64,000 bases of DNA from the NCBI GenBank assembly GCA_946122785.1, contig CAMGYJ010000009.1:29671633-29735632 (forward strand). Direction: 5' to 3'. Below are positions 48,601 to 60,600 of the stretch, one piece after another. Each line of letters begins with the position of its first letter. Within the stretch, counting starts at the first letter, position 1. Origin of the DNA: Linum tenue (Eukaryota > Streptophyta > Magnoliopsida > Malpighiales > Linaceae). The notes beneath the pieces are model-generated. The model was not told where the DNA came from and ran no database searches. It saw nothing but the letters and a program-made list of their open reading frames with translations. The translations under genes and the position numbers were made by a program.

Positions 48601-51600
48601 GGCTGTGATTGAGCAGCATGCCCCTGCATGGGCTGATAAAGAGGCGGTTGTTGCTGCTGGAATTGCCCCTGTCTGGGCTGATATGGTGGCCTCTGGAAGC
48701 CCGGTGGTCCCTGGGGAGCTGGTGGTTTGGGATTTGGCCCAGCCCAGGAGAAGTTAGGATGCTGGCGCCACCCCTCATTGTACGTGTTGCTGTAGGGGTC
48801 ATTGCGCCTGACATTGTTGATGAAGTTCACCTGCTCCCGGGGTGTGGTTGATTCCTTCATCGCCTGGCAGTCCTCCACCGTATGATGGGTGCTTTCGCAC
48901 CATTGGCAGAGCATCGCCTGCTGCTGTCCGGTCCCTGGAATCATCCCGGAATGATCGATAGACGAGACCAGCTTCGATACTACCTGCACTAAATCAGATG
49001 ACTGGGTGCCCACAGCATGCACACCCCGTCCAGGTGCTCGTCTCGATCTCCTGGCAGTGCCCCAGTCATAACCGTTCTCCGCCATCTCCTCAAAGAGTTG
49101 ATTCAGCTGTGGCGGGGTTTTGGTAAGCATGTTCCCGCCACAAACCGAATCGATCAGCTGCTTGTCCTCCGGGAAGAGGGCGTGATAGAAGGTGCCCACC
49201 TTGAACGCATCATTGAAACCATGATTGGGACACCTGAGAAAGAGGCTGGTGTACCTCTCCCAAGCATCCCTAATGGTCTCATCCTCATCCTGAGAAAAAT
49301 GTGTAATCTGCTTCTAGAGATCAGCAGTCTTGGATGGAGGATGGTAGCGGGTGAGGAACTTGTCCGCCAGGTTGGCGAACGTGGTGATGGAGCCCGGAGG
49401 TCGAGTGTCTAGCCACTCCTTGGCCTGCCCCTCCAAAGTGAATGGGAAGTACCTCAGCTGGATGGCATCTGCCGGTACCCCATTGATCTTGATTCCATCT
49501 ATGAGCTCATGGAATCGCCTGAGATGTGATCGAGGGCACTCTCCCTCCTTACCACGGAACACTACTGAACCGCGTAGCATGGTGATCACGGAGGTGCTCA
49601 CCTCAAAGTTGTTGGCTGGGACCTGAGGGTGTTGAATGGGGGACCTCATGTCCGCAGCCCTAGCGGTCCAGTAGGATCCCATGGTCTGCTCCCCGGGGAT
49701 CACATTGTTGTTCTGCGGATCACCCATCTCTCCTTCTTCTTCTTCTTCTCCGATCTGTAGCTGTGACAGCGCCTTCTCCGCAGCCAGTCGCGCCTTTAGA
49801 ACCCGCTTGGAGTTCCTGCAGGTTCGTTCAAGCTCCTGGTCAAGTGGTAGTAGATCTCCCGACTGGCTACGGGTCATGCACTACCTGCACACAGTCAGCA
49901 GAAACAACCCGTGAAGGCACACAGGTGGAAAAGAAAAATGCAATAAAGAAAAAGCTAGAGTAACAAATTATCACGTTTCCCCAATAACCTAGAGGGTCCC
50001 CGGCAACGGCGCCAAAAACTTGACACGCTAAAACACAACACCTAACAATGGCCAAGTGTAACCAATGAAAGGGACTGCAGTATAGGCAAGTTTAATTATC
50101 AACCCGGGGTCTAGATCTACTGCTTACTCCGTGATTCTCTATTATCTAGCAAACTAAGTCGAGTGATTGTTGTGAAAAGTGAAAGCAACAAGAAAGCAGT
50201 AAATTGTTCGGGTTTCTAAAGCAGGCAAGAGTCACTCGGGATTGAGTCCCCCTAGCCCCTTAGTTAGGTTCAATTGCAATTCCCTGGGTTGATTTACTGT
50301 TGATTAGACTGCGGAAGATCCGACAGTAGCTTGGAATCTCTTAAGCTGACCAAGCCCTCTCAGTCTAACTACCCGGCAGACGACTAGTCTTCACCGGGAT
50401 AGAAAGCTGAGGCTATGAACACAGAACTCCACTACTGGCGCCAAGAACACCAGTACAAAGCAGTAAACTGGCTAACTCTCGTATAGGCAATCCCCTACTA
50501 TCGAATGAAGAGGCTCTAACAACCTAATCAGATTCTATCTATCTCAGGTTGCAGCAGAAATTGAGAAAAGCTGATCAGACTCAAATCAATTCAATAAACA
50601 TGCATCATTCGATTAAAATCAAACAGTAATATCATCCCAAGTCATTACAATCAAATCCCTAACACAAGGAACTAGGGTTCTTCATACCCAAGTGAGAGAA
50701 GGGTTCTACTCCATAGAGAGAGAAGAGAAAACAAGAATCGGATTAGTCATACTCATAACGATGAGGATAATCTGCTCGGGGACGATGATTTTCACTCCTA
50801 TGACGATCTCCAAGCTCGATTCGATGAAATCCAGCTCTAAGACAGCTTCTAGGATGTGTTCTTCGCACTTTCTCTCTCTAGGGCTCTGTTTTTGCTCTGA
50901 AAACACGATTCTCCCACTTTTGGCTCGGATTAGGCTTTAAAACCGGTTTCCCCGAGTTGCACGGCCAGGTGCACGGCCGTGCACAACACCATTCTGGCCG
51001 TGCACCCTGAAACGCGCCGTTTCATTTAGTTCGAACTCAGACATCTTGCACGGCCAGGTGCACGGCCGTGCAAGCTTCAGGGCCTGCCCGTGCATGGCCT
51101 CGGCATGAGGCGCACGGCCATATGGCTCAAGTGCACGGCCGTGCAGCCTCCCTGGTCTGCCCGTGCACTCCCCAAACAGCTCGCCATTCGTCCGTTCTTC
51201 GTCCAATCGACCCCAGACTCGCTCCTAAGCCTTCATTCACGTACTAGGACCTGAAATATCACAAACAAGCACAACCTAGCGTGAAATCGGCCTAAAACAC
51301 GAGAATCAAAACCTCAAACGGTGTAAGAACGGGGGTAAAAACATGTGTAAATGACGGTCTATCAGCACTCCAACGATCAAATCAGGAGCAACTCTAGAGA
51401 GAGAAGTGAAGAAAGAAGTTTAGTGTGAGAAAGACCGACCTGCTTAAATGCTACCTACCGAGTGCTATTTATACTACTCGAGCTCCTCAACCACCTTCCG
51501 ACCAACTCCTGCCACAAAGCCTTACGTCATTCCCTCATTAAATGCCTGGTCTGGTCCAACGCCTACGCGCCTACACGTGGCACGCTGTCCATCTTCCACG

Positions 51601-54600
51601 TCGGGGCGCATAGGGGGACCACTTGCCTCGTGGCGCCCTTCTGATTCCACTCGTCCGTACTTCCTTGTCTGCGAGTCTATTTTGTCGCTATGCGCCCCTC
51701 TTCCCTTGAGACTGCCTAGGTCATGCCCTAGGGAGGCCATGAATGGGCTTCAAGCCCAACAGGCTTTTTGACTCTCATGGGCTCTTCTCTACTACCCCAA
51801 ATAGCCATAAATGGGCTTCGGGCCCAACAGGCTTTTTAACTTTTATGGATTCTTCTCTACTAGCCCAACAATTGCCCCCCAGTTAGGCGCTCACAGGTGG
51901 ACGCCTAACTATGAACCTATATGTGCGCGCGACCTCCGGAAGTGCGGGATAATCCGAAGACACGCCTGACTTTGTTGACCCACGACCCTACGACCAGTGG
52001 GGCGCCTGGGTCCAGCTTGCCCCCCATTCCACGCGTAACAATTTTCGCCTTTTCATATTGACTTCATCAGAAAATACCATTCGGCTTGGGGGGGCGCCTG
52101 AATTCACTTCATTCATTGCCCTTGTGTCTTCCTTGACTCTAATGCGTCCGTTACAGCTTGCGCGTCCTCCCCTCGCGCCCCTTATGCGATCGCTGTACTC
52201 CCCCCTCTTAGACACGTCCATCGTAGTTCATGCGCCCCATTCTTGTTCTAAACGTCTCCTCGTTCCCCAGGCGCGCGACCGTACTTACCGCCCCCACTCG
52301 TCATCCGTTCAAAATTTGAATTTCAAATTTCAAATTAAAAAATTCAAATTTCAAACGGAGGGCGAGAATCTGCCCGTTAAACGCGCGCATATCTCGAGGC
52401 GACCTTTCGTCTCCCCCTCTCCTCTTATAAATATACACTATCTTCTCCTCCCTTCCTCATTCGTCCTCCCATTGCTTCTCTCTCTAGCTCTTATTTCCTC
52501 TTACTGCTCTTCCTTCTCTCTAGCCCACGCGCCCTCTTCACTCTTATCTGTGCGCTCGTCTCGACTTTGCCAGCATGTCTCATTCAGACTCTGGTGCCAC
52601 CACTACTTCCGCGGAAAAGGGCGGAAACTCGGCGCCCAGTGTGCTCGACGTGCTCGAGCAGCACCTGTCGCCCGACCCGCTTCGAAACCAAGATCAGCGG
52701 GCGCCTCGACCCCATAAGGAGGCGCCTAAGAAGCCAACTTCCATCTCTTCTCCTGCGCCCCTTCACGCGGAGGCGCCTAAGAAGCCCACATCCACCACTT
52801 CTCCTGCACCCCTCAACGAGGAGGCGCCTACTACAGCAACGGCCTCGGATGCGCCCACCTCCACCACGCAGGCGCCTGACTCGACCAATCAGGGTAATGC
52901 CCCCTTTTCCTCTGCTTTTTAAATTTCCCATTCATTTCGAACCTTTGCTAGGCGCCCCCGATAGGTATTGGGTCCCTAGTATTGACCAAAGGCGCTTGGA
53001 TCACTTTTAGGCTCCGCGCCTACCTCATCAGAGTCGAACGATGCGGCCGCCTCTCCTGTCTCCATTGATTCAGGCGCCCCCGAAGATGGGTCATTCAAGA
53101 TAGTTGCTTGGGAAAATACATGGCCACAAGGGGAGGCGCCCGATAACACCAGCAAATTGTCCGTGAGGCATGCCGGACCAAAGCACAATTCCACCATCAA
53201 GATAGCCGAAATGCACCGATTGATTACTTCCTGCAATCTGCCTCGCACATGGTCCTATGCGCCTGCATCTCTGATTGCCAGGGTGGGAGCAATCGGTCCT
53301 CGGTGGCTCGGCATATATAGGGAGTATTTCAAATTTGGGCTACGCTTCCCATTAGATTCGATTTTGGAGGGACTTCTCACCACATGCGCCTGTTCTATTG
53401 GGCGCCTATCTCCTTCGATCTTTTTGATTCATGTCTTATTCAAGCTTAAGTGTCGGCAGCACAACATTGCCCCGACGTTTAAGCTCTTCCGGTACTTCTT
53501 CACTATGACCAGTAGTGACAATTGCCTGTCTTTACAGAGGCGCCTAGATATTCCAGGTCACTTTGTAGAAGATTGCCCCAAGTTAGGGAGGAAGTGGTAT
53601 AGGGGTTTCTTTTTCATCAAGGCACGAGCAGAATCATTTTATGAGAGCGGCGAGCGCTTCATACGCGATTGGGAAATAGGCAATACCACACGCTTCAACG
53701 TGGAGGTAGAGTTATCCGATATTGAGAAAGAGCATGCGCGCCTATTATGCATGCATCCGGTGAACCTTAGTTCCACAGCTGCTAGGACTCCTGTCTTGCA
53801 CGAGTACTACGCCGACGGTAGGTGGGCGCCTAGTAGCATATGCGTGTCATTAAAAAGTGTGAATGCGTTCATGTTGATTTACTTACGCATAACAATCATC
53901 CTGCCTTTACTTACTCGTTTGTGCTTTCCTGCAGGTGTGGATTTCACCACCATTGCCTCTTTTATGAGGACTCAACTTGAGGGCATGGGTCTGGATTACA
54001 AGGCGCCCGACTTCGGCGGTAAAGGGAAAGGCGCTTCGAAGAAAGGGAAGGGCGCTTCGAAGAAAGGGAAGAGCAAGTCTTCCTCTTCCGGAGTTAAGGC
54101 CGATTGACACGCTAAAACACAACACCTAACAATGGCCAAGTGTAACCAATGAAAGGGACTGCAGTATAGTGGCACAAGTAATAAATATCGAATCCACGGG
54201 TCTCTAGAGTTACTATTACTCAGCTTCAGTTCATTATCTAGAAAACTAGATTAAGGATTGATTTACTAAACTACTCTACTAACTACTCTACTAATTACAA
54301 GTTGGGAACTCACTTAGGTATGATTCCCCCTAGCTCCTCAATTAGGTCCAAGTTGCAATTACCTTTGGTTGATCTACTGTTGATTAAACTGCGGAAGATC
54401 CTAAATTAGCTTGGAATCTCTTAAGCTGACCAAGCCCTCTCAGACAGAATACCCGGCAGGTGACTAGCCTTCACCGGGATAGACTGCTAAGGCGATTCAC
54501 ACAGATCTCCACTACTGGAATGAGTTCCAGTACAAAGCAGTGAATTGATTGACTCTCGCACAACCAATTCACTACTATCAATCAAGGAAGCTCTCTTAAC

Positions 54601-57600
54601 CTAATCAGATTCTATCTATCATAGGTTAAAGCAGAAATCAAGAGAATTTGATCAAGATCCAATTGACTCAATAAATCATGCCTCAATCGATTATAATCAA
54701 ACAATATAGCATCCAAAACTTCATACAAGAAAGATCCTAACACATGGAACTAGGGTTCCTCAAAACCTAAGTGAAGGGAAGTTACTCCATAGAGAAGAGA
54801 GAGACTGCAGAAATCTGATCTAGATCTTCAATCTCCATCTCCAAGCTTGATTCCCGAGCTTCAATGGCGAAGAAATCCTCCAAAATAGCTCCAAGAATGT
54901 TTCCAAGTCGCTCTCTCTCTAGGGTTCGTCCCTTGGGTGTTTGGGATCCAAAACCCAGCTCTCCCCCCTTCCTTTCGCTGAAAATCGGGTTTTAAACAAC
55001 AATTCCCGACTCGCACGGCCAGGGTGCACGGCCATGCACATCACCATTCTGGCCGTGCACCTCAAAACGCGCCGTTTCATTAAGTCGAACCTCAACCAAC
55101 TCGCACGGCCAGGATTGCACCTTGCACGGCCGTGCGGATTTCACTTGTGCTCGTGCGTGCCCACGCACCAACCCGCACGGCCAAAATTGTATGTTGCACG
55201 GCCGTGCGTGGCCATGCACAATCCCGCACGGCCAGAATTATATGTTGCACGGCCGTGCGCCTCCTTGGTCTGCCCGTGCAGCTTGCTCAGCCTCTGTTTA
55301 ATGCTTCGTTTCTCCCTCGTCCGGACTTCGAATCAGTCGCCGTTTGATCCCAGACGCTCGTAGTCTCGTCCTCTTTCGTTTCATAACAAGCTTGCATGAT
55401 TCTCTGTCCATAAAGTGAGGTAGAAATCCATTCTTCTTCAGGTCATGCCCGAGTGTCTTCTCCCAAATCGTCAATTGATCTCTGATTGACTTGAAACTTG
55501 CGCCTATGCTTCACTTTATGTGCTAGGACCTGAAATGTGACAAAGGAACACAACCTAGCGTAAAATCGGTCAAAGACACGGTAATTCAAGCTCAAACAAT
55601 CAAGAAACAAAAGGGGAAAACATGTGCAAATACCGAGTCATCACCGATGCGCCTGATACCGCCAAGCAAGGGAAGAAGCGCTCAACTCCGCGGCGCATCA
55701 AACCACAGAAGGTGCCGAGTGTCCCCCGAGTAGAGGAAGAGGAGGCGCCTACCGACGTGCAACTCGTCGAGGAGGCGCATATGGCCATCATCCCTTCTGA
55801 CCCCGAGTTGGACATCGACGATGTCCCTCTTGCGGCTAAATTGTAGAGGAAGCATGTGGAGGGGGAAGCTTCGGCGCCTAGCAAGAAGCAGCACACCAGC
55901 GCGGAGGAACGAGTCCCAGCCTTTGTTGAAAAATGGCTACAACCACCAAGGCATAGGGTCAACATCGAATGCTCGGACAGATCTGCTTTGGAGAGAGGCT
56001 CCGCGGTTGGGTTTGCCTTTCATCCGTCCGAGGTGCTGAGGGCGCCCAGCGGGGTTGATGGTCGGAATTTATGGGGAGAGGTCGCACGCCTGGGCGCCCA
56101 GGTATGTGGTTGTATACATACACCCTTCCGTACGCGTTGTATACATGTATCCTTTGTTGACTTGCTATATTTCTCTTATTGATTTGCTTTGTTAGATGCT
56201 GTTCCTTGCCAAGAACGGCGCGATGGCGAATGAGGCGCTGCGCCTTGGAGAAGCGGAGGCCTGCAACTCTCTTAGCGTCATGAAGGAAGACTTAGAGACT
56301 GCTCAAAGGCGCCAGGCAGAGCTAGCGGAGGCGTGCGAGCATGCCAACCTCGAGGCTGCAAAAGCGGCTTCCCTCGTCCAAAAATCCATCGATGAGGAGA
56401 AGCAGAAAGTGAAATTGGAGTATGAGGCCCAGCTTGAGACTGCTAGGAGGGCGCATCATGAGGAGGTTTCTAGGCTTATGAAGGAGATGGACGATCTAGA
56501 CAAGGAGGCGGGCGCCCAGCGGAGCGAGATTGACCTTCTTATCGAGGAGAAGAAGGCGTTGCAAAAGGAGAAGAAGATCTTAGCCCAGGAGAACAAGAAG
56601 CGCCAAGAGGAGCTGGAGGCGCTTAAAGCGAAGAAAGGTGTCTCCGAGGCGCCTACATCAGACATGGCACTGAAGGCTCAGGCGTCACTCAACAGCATCC
56701 TCATTCTGAAGAGGAAGCTCGAAGCTGATCATCCCACCATCAACTGGGACGTGAAGGAGATGGCCAACTATGTGATTGACTTTATGTCAAGTGGGCGCCC
56801 GATCGTCGACGTTGCGCCTGCGCCTCCCGAGGGATCTGCGGGTGAAGAGAGTTCGGATTCGGGCTCGGATTCGGGCTCGGAGTCCAGTAGTGATTCAGAA
56901 GGAGACAAGTAGAGGGACCATTTTCTTTATTGTTTGCAACTAGCTTTTGTGTCTCTATTTCCTTCCCTTGTGCACACCTTGCAGAACTCATGTGCGCCTG
57001 TGACTGTGCGCCTTGTTTGAGCATCATGTTGCTCCTCTTTCATTTTGCTTTCCTAACATTTTTATAATCTACGCCTCTAGACTTTATTGTTACCTTACTC
57101 TCGTGCCTTAATCAAATTCTGTTAAATCGCCTAGCATGGGGCGCATTCTTTTTACTGAGGGCACAAGTGTTGGGTGCGAGGGCGCATTACGTGTGGGGCG
57201 CATTTTTTTTCCATCTCCCATTGAGGGCACAAGTGTTGGGTGCGAGGGCGCATTACATGTGGGGCGCATTTAAGGGCACAAGAAATGGGTGCGAGAGACA
57301 AGTTAAAAGAGTATCAATGTATATGTATATATTCCGCTTTCAAAAAGAAAACCTTGGGGCGCTATTTTCGGGTGCTTTAAGTATCCCGGGCACTTGAAGG
57401 GCGCTTTACATAAATATTAAAGGGCGCTATTTCCGGGCGCTTGCAGTAATATGGGCGCACGTATGCGCATCTCCCTACTCTTACCAAAAAACTCCCCAAG
57501 GCTTGGTATCTTCCTCCTCCGCCATCACTCACTAGGCGCCTCTTCCGACTCTCTATCCTCCTCCTCTGCCGTTTTTGCTTCCTTAAGCCCGTACCTCCGC

Positions 57601-60600
57601 AGGTTTTGCGCATTCCAGGTTCTTTTGACTTTCCTCCCCGACAAGTGCTCCAGCTTGAACGTGCCCGGTCCGACTACCTCTTGCACACGATACGGCCCTT
57701 TCCACTTTGGTGCCAACTTCCCTTCGGTGGCTTTTGGGCGAAAGTCACGCTTCAGAACCAAGCTCCCGGCCACTATGTCATGCGGACGCATCTTCTTGTT
57801 GTAGTACCGGGCAACCTGCGCTTTCATTGCCTCTAGGCGCAGGGCGGCTCTTTCACGGCGTTCGTCAAGGAGATCCAATTCATTGATCCGCTCCTGCCCC
57901 TCCATCGACTCCCCCCTATGCGCCATCCGAAAGGTCGGAATGCGCACCTCCTCCGGCAACACTGCCTCACTTCCATATGTCAGCGCAAAGGGCGTGTCTC
58001 CTGTTGCAACTTTGAAAGTGGTTCTATGCGCCCATAGGACGCTCGGAAGTTCCTCTACCCAGTTCCCCTTGGCCTCTGTGAGCCTAGTATGCAGGCCATG
58101 CAATATGCTTTTGTTGGCCGCCTCAGCTTGCCCGTTTGCTTGTGGGTAAGCCACGGAAGAGAACCTCAGGACCACTCCATTTTCGTCGTAGAAGTCAATG
58201 AACTTCTTGCAATCAAAATGCTTGCCATGGTCGGTGATGATCGATTCTGGCAGCCCGAACCTTGTGAAAATGTTCTTTCTTGTGAACTTCCGCACTTGCA
58301 CTTCCGTGATAGTTGCCAATGGTTCCGCCTCAATCCACTTGGTAAAGTTGTCGATAGCCACAATAAGATAGTTGAACTGCCCGGGCGCCTTGGGGAAGGG
58401 TCCCAGCAGATCCATCCCCCATTGGGCGAAGGGCCAGGCGCCCACATTCCCCTGCATTGGTGCCGCCGGCACATGTATATCGTTGGCATGAATTTGACAC
58501 TGATGACACGCAGCCACGTGTTTCCCAGCAACAGCTCTCATCGTCGGCCAGTAATATCCCTGCCTTAGCAGCACCTTTTCCAGGCTCCGGGCGCCTGCAT
58601 GCATCCCACACGTTCCTTGATGTACTTCCGTGATGGCCTTTTGACCTTCAGCTTCTGTGAGACAACGTAGGTAGGCGCCCGAATGGGACCTCTTGTATAG
58701 CACTCCCTCCATAATGACACACCGGGCCGCCTTTCTTCTCAAGCGCCAAGCCTCCTTTGGGTCTTCCGGGACCACCCCCTGCGTTAGGAACAACGTGATA
58801 GGCGCCATCCACCCATCCATTGCTCCCACGAGAATCGACGCCATCACCCTCTCCTCACGCGGCGCCTCCTTGGTCACTATTACCTTCCTGTCTTCTCCAA
58901 AATCCAATGCCGTGGCCAATTTGGATAGGGCATCTGCATGAGCGTTCTCCTCCCTTGGAATATGCGTGAACGTAGCCTCCCGAAACCACGCACACTTTTC
59001 TTTGACAGAACGGACGTACGCGCCTAGCGCCTCCTCTTTGACCTCATACACATCGTTCAACTGATTGACCACCAGCGCTGAGTCGGTTTGGACATTAACC
59101 TTCTGGGCGCCTAGCTCCCTTGCCATGTGAAGCCCTGCTAACACAGCCTCATACTCCGCCGCATTGTTCGTCTTAAGGGTTGCAAATCGCAGAGCGACTT
59201 CGTGCATGGCGCCCAGGGGGCTGATCAGCACAATACCCGCTCCCGCACCAGCTCGACTTGCGGCTCCATCCACCTGAACTTGCCAACACTCTTCCACGCC
59301 GCTTCCCATATCAACTACTCCTTCGGCCACGAAATCAGCCAACACTTGAGCCTTTATGGCTGGTCGGGGCGCATAGCTCACGTCGAATTCGCTCAGCTGA
59401 ACAGCCCACTTAACCAGGCGCCCTGACACATCCATGGACCCCAAGACCGTTCGGAGAGGTAAATTTGTGAGCACGACGATGCTATGAGCCTGGAAGTAGG
59501 GCCTGAGTTTGTTTGCCGCCATTACCACCGCCAGCGCCGCCTTCTCAATAGGCGCATACCTCGTTTCGTGCACCACCATGGTACGACTTACATAGTACAC
59601 CGGTCGCTCCTCATTCGTTGACGGATCTCGAGACACCAATACCGCACTCACAGCAATCCGGGAGACCGCAATGTACAGATATAGAGTCTCTTTAGGCCTG
59701 GGTGCCGTCATCACCGTAGGCGCGATCAGCAACTTTTTTAGATCCCTGAAGGCCTCATCACACTCCTCCGTCCATTTAAATTTGCTGGCCTTCTTCAATG
59801 TTCGGAAGAAAGGGGCGCCTCTATCCGAGGACCTCGGAATGAAGCGCCCAAGCGCTGCCAACCTTCCCGTCAACCCCTGCACCTCCTTCGGTGTTCGGGG
59901 AGGCGTCAACCTCATAATTGCTTCAACTTGCTTGGGGTTGGCTTCAATTCCTCTCTTCGGGGGCGCCTTCTCCCCTTGAAATTCCTATGCCTTGTGGGGC
60001 GACGAACTTCAACGTTTGGTGGCAAGTCGAGGCTACCCCATTGAATAACGCCAACATGGGTCTTCCCAGTATGACGTTGTACGGCGAGGGTCAGTCCACT
60101 ATCCCAAACTCCACGGCATGTGTCACTCGATGCACTTCGTCGCCCAATGTTACCGGGAGGCGCACGCGCCCGATCACATGGGCAGGCGCCCCCGAAAACC
60201 CTATCAGCACCGAATCAGAGGGGCTTACCAATTCCGGCGCCAGCTGCATGCGCTCAAACGTGCTTTTGAACAAAACATCCATCGAACTTCCCGTATCCAC
60301 CAACATCCTCTTGACCTTACACCCTGCAATGATTCCCTGTATCTCCAAGGCTTCCTCTGAGGGTACTTGACACGCTTCATCCGCCTCCTGATTAAAGCAT
60401 ATTTGCACTGCCGCCTTTGCCTCCACAGATGCAGCTCGGAGGCGCCTAGACCTGTCCAACTTGTCCCGCAAATTGACGGTTCCGGTTATGGATTCCACCG
60501 TGAGTCTAACCCGGTTGGGTTCCCCTTCTTGATTCAGCTCGAACGGAGGCGGGGGTATTTCAAGTGGAGGAGGGAGGGTCTCAAGCGCAGGGAGATTACC

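Larger units (their letters stand above)
43350..51364 (-). mobile_element. E3: gag-protease-only Athila-type LTR element (TR-GAG-like)
   Basis: An 8015-bp element with LTRs 43350-44692 and 50021-51364 (about seven differences by eye, including one indel) and the perfect target duplication gcact (43345-43349, 51365-51369). The minus strand holds the tRNA-Asp-type primer site, one gag-protease frame with three stops, a 2.4-kb non-coding 3' region, and a polypurine tract. No reverse transcriptase, RNase H or integrase is present. This matches the class of gag-only large retrotransposons that borrow pol in trans. Confidence 0.9.

Noticed and set aside
49997..50014. Sequence matching the 3' end of tRNA-Asp
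   Set aside because: Only 18 bases match and there is no cloverleaf. Its position beside the LTR makes it a primer-binding site, not a tRNA gene.
51448..51771. 107-codon frame, repeated at 62293-62616
   Set aside because: It lies within both E4 LTRs. It is repeated because the LTR is repeated, and has no recognised domain.
52058..53010. Plus-strand frames of 219 and 147 codons overlapping the start of the antisense gene
   Set aside because: They are alternative frames over the TATA box, leader and first exon. The frame starting at 52575 alone joins in phase to the downstream conserved exon.
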